64,000 bases of DNA from positions 124,001 to 188,000 of the forward strand of contig CP060220.1 of NCBI GenBank assembly GCA_023898385.1, in the 5' to 3' direction. The notes under the pieces are model-generated. The model ran no database searches and was not told the origin of the DNA. It saw nothing but the letters and a program-made list of their open reading frames with translations. Every line of letters begins with the position of its first letter. Within the stretch, counting starts at the first letter, position 1. Source of the DNA: Pseudobdellovibrionaceae bacterium. GTDB taxonomy: Bacteria; Bdellovibrionota; Bdellovibrionia; Bdellovibrionales; UBA1609. Made by a program: the position numbers and the translations under genes. Of the stretch, positions 31,786-41,621 are shown in pieces.

Positions 31786-34700
31786 ATGTCAGACCCATTT
31801 AACAACGATCAAATTGAACTGTTAAACCCTCGTCCAGAGCACTTTGAGCAAATCAGAGAACTTTGTCGAAGAGTCTATCCATTTCACTTGCCTTGGGCGA
31901 TTCGCCAGCTCGAGTCTCATAACTCCTATTTTCCCGACGGACAGCTGATTGTATATGATCATGAAAAACAAAAGGTGATCGGTTCGGCCTTTAGTTTGAT
32001 TATCCCTTGGGATGATTACTCGCCTCAAGATAATTGGGGTGATTTCACATCGGGTGGCTATTTTCACAACCATGACCCTAAGAAAGGCGGAACCCTCTAC
32101 GGCGCAGAAGTCATGGTTGACCCTGATTACCGAGGGCGTGGTATTGGCAAAATGCTTTATGAGGGCCGCAGAAAGATTTGCGATAAATACAATCTAAAAA
32201 GAATTCGTGCGGGAGCTCGACTTCGGGGATACTCAAAATTTGAGCGCAAAATGTCGGCTGATGAATACGCTCGAAACGTGGTAAATGGTGAGCTGTCTGA
32301 CCCGACGTTGAGTTTTCAATTGAAACAGGGTTTTGTAGTCATAGATGTTGCCAAAAATTACTTAGTGGATGACCCCGAAAGTCTCGGCTACGCGGCAGTG
32401 ATCGAGTGGCTCAATCCAAAGTTGGCCACAGGCCGAGATAAAAAACGACAGGCTAGTAGTGTCGATGCCTTTATGAAGGGTCAGAAGTTTGTGCCTGAGT
32501 TTTTACCCAGGGAGTTGCGTCGACTGGTTCGGCGGTCAACTCTTGTATTAGGGCAAATTATCAAAGAACGAGAAGGCCAAGACCTGTATCGAAAAATTGA
32601 ATACTATCGAAAACAGCTAAAAAAAGCGCGAGGCCAAGATAAAAAAGTGCTTCACCGAATTTTAAACCGGCTCGAAGGCGAGACCCCGGCGGACCAACTC
32701 AAGATTGCCCACGCTTTTGCCTTGCAGCTTGAAATCGTCAACGCCTGCGAATCAGCATACAGAACTTGGCGCTTGCGGCAACGCCCAGTGATTCAAGGTT
32801 TAAAGTCAAAAGTGAGACTTAATTTTGTGTTGACCGCTCACCCCACCGAATCTCGGTCAAAAGAAATTATTGGTACTCTCAACCGAATCGTAGATCTTTT
32901 GCTTGAAGGCATTCAAAACAATTTTATTTTTCGTGATACTGAATTCTCAAGCCAGGTTCGTTTTTTGTGGTTGCATCCACTGTCAAAAGATAAGACTCCC
33001 ACCGTGCGGGACGAGGCGGAATACCTGTTCTCAAATATTTTTGATGAAGAACTATTTGACTCAATTTTAGAAGAAAAGCCTTCATATGATTTACACCTTC
33101 GCACGTGGGTTGGCGGTGATAAAGACGGTCACCCTGGTGTTGATCAAAATGTGATGCGAGAGTGTTTGTCTCTATCTAGAGAGTATATCCTAGAGACTCT
33201 ATATTTAAAAATTGAGTATTTACAACACGACGTAGAAAAGCTGGTTCAGTCAGGGGTGATTAAAAGTATCAAGCTAGATCAACTAACTCGCCTTGACAGT
33301 GAATTAGAAAAAATCGAAGAAATAAAGCCCGGCGATGGGATGCGCGTGCGCAAATGGAAGATGCTTTACAATAATTTCTTGAAAAATGCGCATCCATTTA
33401 TTCAGAAGCATCATGAGGTCGCTCTAATCAATCGACTGTTTGAAGCCTTCCCGGCGCTTGTTTTGCCCATTGAGCTTAGAGAAGATGCCGGCAAAATTGC
33501 CACTGCTTTAAACGATAAGAATGCCCCTATTCGAAAGATGCTTGAGGGCCTGATGTCAATTGCCGGGCCCATCGATATCTCGGGTTATGCTCGTGGTCTG
33601 GTGATTTCACACTGTGAAAGTCATAACGATATTGCAAATGCTTCGGCGTTGGTGGGTGGATTGTGCAAGTCAAAGAAGCTGCCCGTGATACCTTTGTTTG
33701 AGAGTCGAGAGGCCTTAGTTAATTCAAAAAAAATAATTGAAAGCTGGTTGTCGGATCGACGCAACAAAGAGACTGTGCGGGCTCATTGGCAGAACTTATT
33801 TGAAATAATGTTGGGTTATTCAGATTCTTCAAAACAATTTGGGGTGTTGCCAAGCCGGCGGTTGATCCAAAAGACCATGTTCCAAATCGAAAAAGTTCTT
33901 AAAAATTATTCGATCACGCCAGTGTTCTTTCATGGCTCTGGCGGCAGTGTGGCCCGTGGCGGTGGGAGTATTAAAGAGCAAGTGTCGTGGTGGCCCAAAT
34001 CGGCGGTGCAAAGGCCTAAGCAAACTATTCAGGGCGAGATGGTACAAAGAATTTTCTCGACTCCTGAAATTTTAAATTCGCAATGTGTGCACCTAGCTAA
34101 CGAGTCACAACTTCGAAAAGTCAGAAAGACGAAATTAGAGACCTCAGCGGATTTAGACAAATTTGTGGATTTGGTTGAAAAGTCCTATCGAGGTATCGTT
34201 GAAAACGGTGAACTCCTTGACGCACTTATCACGGCCACACCTTTTAAGTATCTGGATGCTCTAAAGCTGGGATCAAGACCCTCAAAGCGCCCTGAGAAAT
34301 TAGCTAGTATAGAGTCATTGCGAGCCATACCGTGGGTCCTTTGTTGGACACAGTCGAGAGTGTTGTGGCCCACTTGGTGGGGTGTGGGGAGTGCGTGGAA
34401 TCAGTTAAATGATGCTGAAAAGGATCGACTTAAATTGTTTTTTAAAACCAGCCCGTTTTTCAGCTCTTTTGTGAAAACTCTGGGGTATTCACTAGCCAAA
34501 GTAGAGTTGCCGGTATGGGAGTTGTATTTGGGCAAGTCGTCTCAAAAACGTGAAATTGTAAAATCCTTTGAGAGCGAATTTAATGCGGCTAAAGATTTTG
34601 TCCATGCCATGAGTGGCGAAAACGGCCTTATTTGGCACAGGCCCTGGCTCGAAGAAAGTATCAGGTTAAGGTCACCCCACATCCATATACTTAATCTACT

Positions 34701-34788
34701 TCAGATCATAGCCATGAAAAACAACAATGAAAAACTATTGCGAGAAACCCTAGTGGGCATAGCCTGCGGCATGTTATCTACAGGGTGA
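31786..34788 (+). CDS. GNAT acetyltransferase-PEP carboxylase-like fusion
   Basis: Encodes 1000 residues with the RBS TTAGGAAAG before the ATG. Residues 10-190 form a GNAT acetyltransferase with the acetyl-CoA loop DPDYRGRGIGKML (112-124). After a linker, residues about 235-1000 resemble phosphoenolpyruvate carboxylase: FVLTAHPTESRS (catalytic His352), WVGGDKDGHPGV, VIPLFES, LGYSDSSKQFG, FFHGSGGSVARGGG, QGEMVQ, RAIPWVLCWTQSR and a proper C-terminal end GMLSTG. Normal PEPC has HGRGG in the glycine-rich loop; here the first Arg is Ser, while the second Arg (R587 in E. coli) is kept, and SDS-x-KDAG reads SDSSKQFG. Whether it still makes oxaloacetate, and whether the GNAT domain acts on it, is unknown. 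Confidence 0.88.
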   Translation: MSDPFNNDQIELLNPRPEHFEQIRELCRRVYPFHLPWAIRQLESHNSYFPDGQLIVYDHEKQKVIGSAFSLIIPWDDYSPQDNWGDFTSGGYFHNHDPKKGGTLYGAEVMVDPDYRGRGIGKMLYEGRRKICDKYNLKRIRAGARLRGYSKFERKMSADEYARNVVNGELSDPTLSFQLKQGFVVIDVAKNYLVDDPESLGYAAVIEWLNPKLATGRDKKRQASSVDAFMKGQKFVPEFLPRELRRLVRRSTLVLGQIIKEREGQDLYRKIEYYRKQLKKARGQDKKVLHRILNRLEGETPADQLKIAHAFALQLEIVNACESAYRTWRLRQRPVIQGLKSKVRLNFVLTAHPTESRSKEIIGTLNRIVDLLLEGIQNNFIFRDTEFSSQVRFLWLHPLSKDKTPTVRDEAEYLFSNIFDEELFDSILEEKPSYDLHLRTWVGGDKDGHPGVDQNVMRECLSLSREYILETLYLKIEYLQHDVEKLVQSGVIKSIKLDQLTRLDSELEKIEEIKPGDGMRVRKWKMLYNNFLKNAHPFIQKHHEVALINRLFEAFPALVLPIELREDAGKIATALNDKNAPIRKMLEGLMSIAGPIDISGYARGLVISHCESHNDIANASALVGGLCKSKKLPVIPLFESREALVNSKKIIESWLSDRRNKETVRAHWQNLFEIMLGYSDSSKQFGVLPSRRLIQKTMFQIEKVLKNYSITPVFFHGSGGSVARGGGSIKEQVSWWPKSAVQRPKQTIQGEMVQRIFSTPEILNSQCVHLANESQLRKVRKTKLETSADLDKFVDLVEKSYRGIVENGELLDALITATPFKYLDALKLGSRPSKRPEKLASIESLRAIPWVLCWTQSRVLWPTWWGVGSAWNQLNDAEKDRLKLFFKTSPFFSSFVKTLGYSLAKVELPVWELYLGKSSQKREIVKSFESEFNAAKDFVHAMSGENGLIWHRPWLEESIRLRSPHIHILNLLQIIAMKNNNEKLLRETLVGIACGMLSTG

Positions 34789-34796
34789 GAATATTC

Positions 34797-34886
34797 TCCA
34801 AAAGGTATCGGATTACTTTTGGTAGCAATGGCGCGTCACTTTGGTGACGCACTATTGCTACCAAAAGTAATCCGATACCTTTTGGA
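34797..34886. repeat. 90-bp palindromic repeat, copy 1
   Basis: Perfect 33-base arms (34797-34829 and 34854-34886) flank a 24-base centre that forms its own small stem (GCGTCAC / GTGACGC). It lies ten bases after the stop of the PEPC-like gene. A second copy at 49703-49792 differs at one position only. It could work as a terminator and looks like a REP- or MITE-type dispersed element. Confidence 0.92.
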
Positions 34887-34944
34887 TACCTTTTTCGGGG
34901 TAATTTTACTATTTTGGCTCAAATAGTTTTACTGGGGAGGGGAT

Positions 34945-35292
34945 ATGAAGATTTTAATGGCGATTTTGGGCCTGTTTGTTTGGGCTGACTTAACGTGGGC
35001 CGCTGATTTAAACGTTATAGAAGTGGAACAAAACAAGGATCAATACATACAGATCACTGATGTTGGTCAATTTCAATTGCACCATTTAAATGGCAAGCGC
35101 TTGCGGTATCAAGGTGACCCGGAAATGGTTTTGGATTTTTTTAAAGAACTCTTCGGTCGGTTTGTGTCGCCCATAGTGTCTAGTTACGACATGGACTTGA
35201 ACAGCGAAACGGGAACAATCGCCATCGTCGTCACTATTTCAGGTAACTTCGGCTTTCACAACTATCACTATGTGGTTCGAAGGAAGAATTAA
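34945..35292 (+). CDS. Small secreted protein, unknown function
   Basis: Encodes 115 residues with a Sec signal peptide (MKILMAILGLFVWADLTWAA) and a strong GGGGAGGGG ribosome binding site. The mature domain of about 95 residues is mixed alpha/beta (VGQFQLHHLNGKRLRYQG; TIAIVVTISGNFGFHNYHY). No Cys and no known motif. It is separated from the PEPC-like gene by the 90-bp palindrome. Confidence 0.7.
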   Translation: MKILMAILGLFVWADLTWAADLNVIEVEQNKDQYIQITDVGQFQLHHLNGKRLRYQGDPEMVLDFFKELFGRFVSPIVSSYDMDLNSETGTIAIVVTISGNFGFHNYHYVVRRKN

Positions 35293-35297
35293 AAGAC

Positions 35298-35810
35298 TTA
35301 CTTTAAATAGTCGCTCAAGACCGCGCCAAATAAGGCTGGGAAACTGATAATTATTACCCGTTTGATGGTGATGATGGGAGCTTCCCGGATAGGAAATTTA
35401 TCAATTAGAAAAAGAAGCAACACCACGCTGCTAGCTGTGATGACGTAAGTAGCAATAATTCTCTTGATAAAATTGATGATGTTTCCGCGTAGTCGGGATC
35501 TATAAAAATTGAAATAAATAAAAAGCGTCGTTACCACAAATGAAACTAAAGCCAAATAGTAAACTTTCATGTTTTTTAGTGACACGCTGAGATTCCAGAC
35601 CTCTTCGGTAAAACACAATGGGGCAGCAATAAGAAATGCACCCACAAAAAGCTGCAAGACATCTCGTGGTTTAAGCTCAACCATTAAAGGGTTGATTATG
35701 TTTGAAATAGGCTTCCCTGTAGAATCAAAAAAAGTGACGACTTCTTTTAGGTATCCATTGATTCGGTGAACTTCAGTTTTTTGCCTTGGGCTGTTCTTTT
35801 CTTTAGTCAA
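35298..35810 (-). CDS. DUF2391-like integral membrane protein
   Basis: Encodes 170 residues from a TTG at 35810, with GGAGAGGG upstream on the minus strand. About 45 polar residues are followed by four membrane helices; DVLQLFVGAFLIAAPLCFTE, with the E in the first helix region, and the later SFPALFGAVLSDYLK resemble the DUF2391 family. Function unknown. It converges with the secreted-protein gene at 35292, only five bases apart. Confidence 0.65.
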   Translation of the reverse strand: MTKEKNSPRQKTEVHRINGYLKEVVTFFDSTGKPISNIINPLMVELKPRDVLQLFVGAFLIAAPLCFTEEVWNLSVSLKNMKVYYLALVSFVVTTLFIYFNFYRSRLRGNIINFIKRIIATYVITASSVVLLLFLIDKFPIREAPIITIKRVIIISFPALFGAVLSDYLK

Positions 35811-36073
35811 TGGAGTTCCCTCTCCCTACAGGCTTTGTGGTATCAAGCTACCAGCTCAATCCAATTATTCCAAAGCCGCGTTCCATTAGCAACTCTTTCA
35901 GTTGGAGACGCCCCGTCTAGGCTCTGTCAAAATGGTGGTCTAACCGGTAAAAAATTTGTTCACCGAACAGTCCGGGACCAGCCATCAGTCCGAATTTCCG
36001 CGTAAAAAGAGGGTGGGGTGGCATGATACCTGCACGAATCGGCAGAAGAGAAATTTTGTCTTGGAGGTTGATT

Positions 36074-38056
36074 TTGACTAAAAACGGGGTTGCGCCGATG
36101 TTATGGAGTGCCTTTATGGCTGTGTTTTGCCTATCTGTATCTGCAGGAGCTGACATGAAAGGCCGGGCAGAGGAGGCTTTTGCTGACCTCCGAGTGAATT
36201 TTGACCTGACTCCAGTGGATTTGGACCTCGCTGATGTCTTAAATTTAAGAGGAAAATACGAATACGGGGTGGGTAAGGAAGACGGCGTTCTTCAGTCCTT
36301 TCCCCGTTCGGATATTTGGACCCTTCGAACCGGCTTGGGACCACGGTTTCAGATCAGTGAAGGACTTAGCTTGGGGTTCGGGATCAGCCAGGGCACAGAG
36401 GTAGAATTTATTCGGCAATTTCCAAGTAAAAAAGAGGCATTAAAGCAGCTACCCTATACATTTAAACGCCTTCCCATCAGCGCTGATATCGTGAGAGGTC
36501 ACCTCAATGAGGGCGATTTTGTCAGTTTGGGTGCCGACCTGACCCTTTCGGCCTCTGGTGGAGTGGCAAAGAGCTTCGGCATAGCCACTATAAGCGCGAG
36601 TGGCCACTATGTGATTCGTGGACAATTTAAGGTCCAGGTCTATAAGAAATCAAATAAGCAGGTGATGCTTCGGGCCTTTGCTGAAAAGCGCAGAACATTA
36701 GGGGGCGGGGCTCGCATTGATCTGCGTCCGCAAATTGAGATTTTTTCTATAGGTAAGGCCAATGATCTTTCTGAGAAATATCTGAAACTCACTCCGGTGG
36801 CTTTTGATATTTCAAAGTACAAAGGTCAGCTTTTTATGATTGAGTACAACTTTAATCTGGATGAAGAAGTCGGCATTGAGGCTTACAATAAGCTTATGGG
36901 GACATCCCGAAAAAATCTTCGCGATTATAAAATCGTAGTTAAAGATGGAGATGACCTCCGCGACCAGATGCTGTCTAACCTTGATGACATTCAAGATATA
37001 CTCAATGCTGAGAAAATTCGGCCCGAAGCTGAACGTGCGGTATCAAAACTCACTCAGGCACAAAGTGACTTTATGGGAGAGGTGCGAACCACGAAATTTA
37101 AGTTGCATGTAGGCGAGTGGAGTAGATCAAAAAATTTCACATCACAGCAGATCACCTTTTTAGATGAAACAGATAGGCCTCAGAACTATATTTTTGCCAC
37201 CTACTTGGATTCGAAAGAAAAAGGCCTTGATCTCGGAGTCATTGTCTTAAAATTAGACCGACCCACTTATGCAGATGCCTTACTTAAATTAGACGACGAC
37301 AAAAACGTGTCGGAACTTTTGCATTTGGGATTTAGTTTTGAGCGACATGAAAAAACTCAAACCCAAAGAGAGATAGAAAAATTTAAATCCCGCCTTCGCA
37401 GCGCGCTTACGCCAGAACTTTATGAAAAAATAGATTTTGGTGCATGGAAAGAGAACAGATTTTTTAGATCCGGCGGAGTCGACGTTTCGGCCTCCTTGGT
37501 GCTTTCGGGTGATGCACTGAGTTTTCTTGAGTCTCAAGTTTCAAGTAGAGAGTCCTTGAAAGCTGTCATCGAAAAACACGTGGATTCGATTGATCGAGTC
37601 CGTGATTTGATAGGTGGACGTTATGTCCATCCAGATCCGGAATCTGCAGAGCCGGAGTCGGCAGTGGTTCGATTTTTTGTAGAGATAAACAATATCACAG
37701 ACTCGCTTTACGAGGCATTTTCAGGAAAGACTGTCGGCGGAACCGGCATTTCAAATCAAGACCGCTGGCAGGCGTTTGTTGATCTACGAAAAGATCCGCT
37801 ATTTCAACAGATTGGCCCAGGTCTCCTGATGCGCCTTCTGGCAGAGCCGTCAGTGGGTGAGGTTGGTTTGCGCGGAGAGGATCTGGAACGAGTCATTTCT
37901 TTTCGGCTAAATATGCGGGCTGAAGGCGAGCAGGTGATTGATCGAACTTTTGGCGTTGAACGGGGCGCTATTCTTGGAGAGCAGTATGAAAGATTGCGCG
38001 CAGTTCGTAATGTGTTATCCACTCAATCGTACAGCACGAGATATTTGAGTAAGTAA
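36074..38056 (+). CDS. Large exported protein, unknown function
   Basis: Encodes 660 residues from a TTG at 36074, chosen because GGAGG lies six bases upstream and the protein then begins with a signal peptide (MLWSAFMAVFCLSVSAGA). The ATG at 36023 would put 17 charged residues before it. The mature protein starts with a barrel-like or beta-rich part (WTLRTGLGPRFQISEGLSLG; SLGADLTLSASGGVAKSFG) and continues into a helical half with many charged residues. No family recognised. A periplasmic or outer-membrane location is inferred. Stand-alone gene with 150 bases on its 3' side lacking features. Confidence 0.7.
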   Translation: MTKNGVAPMLWSAFMAVFCLSVSAGADMKGRAEEAFADLRVNFDLTPVDLDLADVLNLRGKYEYGVGKEDGVLQSFPRSDIWTLRTGLGPRFQISEGLSLGFGISQGTEVEFIRQFPSKKEALKQLPYTFKRLPISADIVRGHLNEGDFVSLGADLTLSASGGVAKSFGIATISASGHYVIRGQFKVQVYKKSNKQVMLRAFAEKRRTLGGGARIDLRPQIEIFSIGKANDLSEKYLKLTPVAFDISKYKGQLFMIEYNFNLDEEVGIEAYNKLMGTSRKNLRDYKIVVKDGDDLRDQMLSNLDDIQDILNAEKIRPEAERAVSKLTQAQSDFMGEVRTTKFKLHVGEWSRSKNFTSQQITFLDETDRPQNYIFATYLDSKEKGLDLGVIVLKLDRPTYADALLKLDDDKNVSELLHLGFSFERHEKTQTQREIEKFKSRLRSALTPELYEKIDFGAWKENRFFRSGGVDVSASLVLSGDALSFLESQVSSRESLKAVIEKHVDSIDRVRDLIGGRYVHPDPESAEPESAVVRFFVEINNITDSLYEAFSGKTVGGTGISNQDRWQAFVDLRKDPLFQQIGPGLLMRLLAEPSVGEVGLRGEDLERVISFRLNMRAEGEQVIDRTFGVERGAILGEQYERLRAVRNVLSTQSYSTRYLSK

Positions 38057-38213
38057 AAAAAAGAGCACGTGGATAGAGGCTATAGCGGGCAGTTTTTGAG
38101 CCGAAATAGCCTGATGTGCCACCATTCCAATGAGAGCATTCAGAGTTGTTCTCTTAGCGGCAATCTTAATGGGATATTAGGTTTTTTGAGGCTTTGCCAA
38201 TTAATCACTAGGG

Positions 38214-39134
38214 CTAGATGGCCTGGCTTTGTGCTTCGCGATTGAGAAAATAAAGAGCTGTTTTTTTAATCCCAGCCTCGAAGGGTGTGAATTTAAACGT
38301 CGGCAACAGCGATTTGAGTTTTTTATTGTCGGCTACTTTTCGATTTTGTCCCTTCTGCGAATAGGGTTGCCACCGTATGGCTTTTGAAAAATCAAGAGCT
38401 AGCGCCACCTGCTGGGCCACTTCAGCCACAGTTTTTTGCTGGCCGGATGCGACGATGAGCCGGTCTGGGGACATGGGCAGGTGAATGAGTGCTTGAATGA
38501 CATCTCTCACATCTTCAACAAATACAAAGTCTCTAACGGCATTGGGGTCACCTTGAATCACCCATTCTTGATTTTGAAGTTTAGCTGACAGGCAAGATCG
38601 CATTAGGTGGGCCACTAAGCTGGGATGGGCTTCATAGTTGGGGCCCGGTCCGTAGACATTTGACAAAAACAATCCTGTGAAGGGGAGATTAAACTCTCTC
38701 TTTAAGCTTTGTAAAAGCACATCAAGAAATCGCTTCGCATAGCCATACTGAAAAACAGCGGGGTGAGGATCTCCTTGAAACAGGGTTTCTTCATTGGGGC
38801 ATTCCTCAGATCCAGGAAATGCAGAAACCGACGATAGTGCATACAGTCTGTTGCATCCGACCCGGTAGGTGTTTTCAACAACATTGCAGTGGATGCGAAT
38901 TTCTTCAATCAAGTGCTGGGTCAACGGCGTAGATGTGTGGCTTGAAAAGATCCCTCCAGGTGCCGAATGGATAACTGTGCGCGGTCGATGTTTAAAAAAT
39001 AATTTTTTTACGGCAAGAGGGTCGCGAAGGTCACCATCAGACCGCGAAAGTCGAATGTCACAGGGTAGGTGTGAACCTATGTATCCGGCTGCCCCGGTGA
39101 GTAGAATGGGTTTTTTATTTGAGTGAGTTGTCAT
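38214..39134 (-). CDS. NAD-dependent sugar epimerase/dehydratase
   Basis: Encodes 306 residues of the extended short-chain dehydrogenase family. The NAD(P)-binding motif is ILLTGAAGYIGSHL; it has the catalytic YGYAK (YxxxK) and a Ser in ALSSVSAF. FLSNVYGPGPNYE and VRDFVFVEDV are typical of GDP-L-fucose synthase-like and UDP-sugar epimerases. It should act on a nucleotide-activated sugar for surface polysaccharide. Its ATG overlaps the AraC-type gene by 20 bases, so translation is probably coupled. Confidence 0.85.
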   Translation of the reverse strand: MTTHSNKKPILLTGAAGYIGSHLPCDIRLSRSDGDLRDPLAVKKLFFKHRPRTVIHSAPGGIFSSHTSTPLTQHLIEEIRIHCNVVENTYRVGCNRLYALSSVSAFPGSEECPNEETLFQGDPHPAVFQYGYAKRFLDVLLQSLKREFNLPFTGLFLSNVYGPGPNYEAHPSLVAHLMRSCLSAKLQNQEWVIQGDPNAVRDFVFVEDVRDVIQALIHLPMSPDRLIVASGQQKTVAEVAQQVALALDFSKAIRWQPYSQKGQNRKVADNKKLKSLLPTFKFTPFEAGIKKTALYFLNREAQSQAI

Positions 39135-39852
39135 ATTTTGAAGGCAACAGTCCAAAAGTGTCTTTAAAACCCTGTCCGAACCGAGAGACGTCAGTAAACC
39201 CAGATCCCAAGCAGCTCTCAGTGACGCTTTGATTTTTTACCTTGATCGAGTGAAGGGCATCCATCATACGAATTTTTTTAAGAAATAAACTCGGAGCCAG
39301 GCCGAAGCATCGTTTAAAATCTTGGGTCATTGTGGAGTAAGAGATACCAAGATCGTCGCACATGTTCGCCATTGAAATGCTACCGCGAAAATTCTTGCAT
39401 AAATAATTTTTTACAGTATTCGACAGAGCGCTGGATCGAATTCGACTTTCTATTGGTATCGGATTTATGGATGTGGCAAAAAAGGCCTCCGCTTCGGCAA
39501 AGCACTGAATGCGAACCGAAGGTGCCTTTGGCAAAAAAATGGGGTGATTCGGTAGGCCGTACAATGGGCTTTCCGATCCAAATCCAATCCAATTAAAACG
39601 ACCAGGGCTGATTTTGTAACGGATAATTGCAAAAGAAGGCAAAACTAGTGCGGATGGCCCCTCGATTTTCATCCAATGGTCTTTGTTCCAAATTTGAAGC
39701 TGGCCCTCGTGGGGCGAACAAAATAGCATAAACCAACACGAGGCCATCACGTCAAAGTCCACTGTGTCTTTTTGAAACAAAAGCTCCTGTTCTATGCTAT
39801 GGAGCTTTTGGTCGATTTGCTTAAATCTAGTTTGGGGTGTCGTCGATGCCAT
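39115..39852 (-). CDS. AraC-family transcriptional regulator
   Basis: Encodes 245 residues. The N-terminal 130 residues are a sensor part (IWNKDHWMKIEGPSALVLPS), cupin-like in character. The C-terminal 100 residues form the double helix-turn-helix of AraC/XylS: ISMANMCDDLGISYSTMTQD, FKRCFGLAPSLFLKKIR and SGFTDVSRFGQGFKDTFGLL PSKY. It lies 56 bases downstream of ptsG on the same strand, and may regulate the PTS genes or the epimerase that follows; this is inference from position. Confidence 0.88.
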   Translation of the reverse strand: MASTTPQTRFKQIDQKLHSIEQELLFQKDTVDFDVMASCWFMLFCSPHEGQLQIWNKDHWMKIEGPSALVLPSFAIIRYKISPGRFNWIGFGSESPLYGLPNHPIFLPKAPSVRIQCFAEAEAFFATSINPIPIESRIRSSALSNTVKNYLCKNFRGSISMANMCDDLGISYSTMTQDFKRCFGLAPSLFLKKIRMMDALHSIKVKNQSVTESCLGSGFTDVSRFGQGFKDTFGLLPSKYDNSLK

Positions 39853-39908
39853 AATGATATACTACGGTGTACCGACATCAACCGCTATGCGATTTCTACA
39901 TAAAACCA

Positions 39909-41621
39909 TCACGGAATAAGGTGAATCACTCCACCTGGCAAATTCACCACCGCCTTTAGACCCATTTTTCGAAGCTGGGCCATGTTTGCAAGCTGAACGT
40001 CTCGAAGCACTAGACGAATTCGGGTTTTCGCACAACTGGTCACCTCAGATATATTCTCCTCTCCACCCAAGGCGTCTTTCCAACCTTCAAGTCTGGACTT
40101 TAAATCGCCGTATTCCATCCACTGTCCCGATGAGCATTTAGTTTCGCTCGAACCCGCAGGCATAGAGCCAGCACCCGGGGATTGCCGCAAATATTGTTCG
40201 AGGTCAGTTTTGATATTTTCAGAAGACGTGCCAAATATGGCCTGCACACCATGACCGACCACGACCACTCCCGCAGCTCCTAGGTCTTTTAGTTGCCGTT
40301 CATTGATCTTTGAAACTTCAATCACCTCAACGCGAAGGCGGGTGATGCAGGCATCGAGAGTTTTGATGTTTGATGGGCCACCAAAGGCGACAACAAGGTC
40401 TCTTGAGAAATCCGATGTGACACCTGCTGCGGCGATGGCATCAGGGCCCTCGATCTCTCGTCCTGGAGTTTTAATGTTGAACCAAGAAATGCTAAATCGA
40501 AACAACCCATAGTAAACAATGCCCCAAATGGGTCCGAGCACCAAAAGCCACAGTGCATTTTTTGATTGAGCAAAAAGCACCACATAGTCAATAAGGCCAT
40601 GAGAGAATGTCATTCCGTGTTTTACGCCAAGAGCAATGCAAAGGGCATAGGCCGCCCCAGACAAAACAGCGTGGGCCAAATACAAAATGGGCGCGATAAA
40701 TAAAAAAGTAAATTCAATGGGCTCCGTAATGCCTGTGAGAAAAGAGGTGAGGGCCGCCGAGAGCATAATGCCGGCCACCTTTTTTTTGTTTTCAGGTCGG
40801 GCCGTGTGCCAAATGGCAAAAGCCGCAAATGGCAAACCGAACATTTTAAATAAATAGCCACCGGCGAGATTTCCAGCAGTGGGATCACTGCTGATGTATC
40901 GTGCGATTTCACCGGTAATGGTTTTGCCAGTTGTTGGGTCGATATACTGGCCCACTTCGAAAAAGAACGGAACATTCCAGATATGGTGCAGCCCAAAGGG
41001 AATAAGTAATCGTTCCACAAATCCATAAATTGAAAAAGCCACGACGGGGTTTTCGCTAGCTGCCCAATGAGAGAATGCGTTTATTCCTTGCCCAAGCGGA
41101 GGCCAAACCACACTTAAGATCAACCCCACAAAAACAGCGGCAAAGGCCGTTACGATGGGTACAAAACGTTTTCCAGAAAAAAAACCAAGATAAGGCGGCA
41201 GTTGAATGCGGTAGTATTTATTAAATAGCCAAGCCGCTACGCCACCAATAACGATGCCACCAAACACACCGGTATCAATGGCATCGATACCCATTATGGA
41301 TTTTGTGGTGACACCCATAGTTTTTGCCATCACGCCCAAGGTGGCCAGTAAAACCACATAACCCACCACAGATGCCAGTGCCGATACACCATCATTCTTT
41401 GACAACCCTATGGCCACCCCGATGGCAAAAATCAAAGGAAGGTTGCCAAAGACGACGCCTCCTGATTGTGCCATAATGTTCGATAAAAGTTCTGGCATCC
41501 AAGAAAATTGTGCGCTTCCAACTCCGAGCAATAGCCCAGCTACTGGTAGCACGGAGACGGGAAGCATTAATGCTTTTCCTACCTTTTGTAGAAATGCAAA
41601 CGAAGATTTTTTCCAGCTCAT
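39909..41621 (-). CDS. ptsG: PTS glucose-type transporter EIICB with a second EIIB domain
   Basis: Encodes 570 residues. Residues 1-390 are a glucose-family EIIC with about ten membrane helices; stretches such as LQKVGKALMLPVSVLPVAG, GLHHIWNVPF and LTSFLTGITEPIEF match PtsG closely. A first EIIB domain follows with the phosphocysteine in LDACITRLRV. A second EIIB-like domain ends the protein (SCAKTRIRLVL, then GLKAVVNLPGGVIHLI), also with its Cys. Glucose is the likely substrate, N-acetylglucosamine the alternative. Phosphate would come from the EIIA-HPr-EI protein encoded just upstream, which overlaps it by four bases (ATGA). Confidence 0.93.
   Translation of the reverse strand: MSWKKSSFAFLQKVGKALMLPVSVLPVAGLLLGVGSAQFSWMPELLSNIMAQSGGVVFGNLPLIFAIGVAIGLSKNDGVSALASVVGYVVLLATLGVMAKTMGVTTKSIMGIDAIDTGVFGGIVIGGVAAWLFNKYYRIQLPPYLGFFSGKRFVPIVTAFAAVFVGLILSVVWPPLGQGINAFSHWAASENPVVAFSIYGFVERLLIPFGLHHIWNVPFFFEVGQYIDPTTGKTITGEIARYISSDPTAGNLAGGYLFKMFGLPFAAFAIWHTARPENKKKVAGIMLSAALTSFLTGITEPIEFTFLFIAPILYLAHAVLSGAAYALCIALGVKHGMTFSHGLIDYVVLFAQSKNALWLLVLGPIWGIVYYGLFRFSISWFNIKTPGREIEGPDAIAAAGVTSDFSRDLVVAFGGPSNIKTLDACITRLRVEVIEVSKINERQLKDLGAAGVVVVGHGVQAIFGTSSENIKTDLEQYLRQSPGAGSMPAGSSETKCSSGQWMEYGDLKSRLEGWKDALGGEENISEVTSCAKTRIRLVLRDVQLANMAQLRKMGLKAVVNLPGGVIHLIP

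Noticed and set aside
36023..36073. ATG at 36023 as start of the large exported protein
   Set aside because: It would place 17 charged residues before the signal peptide; TTG at 36074 has GGAGG at good spacing.
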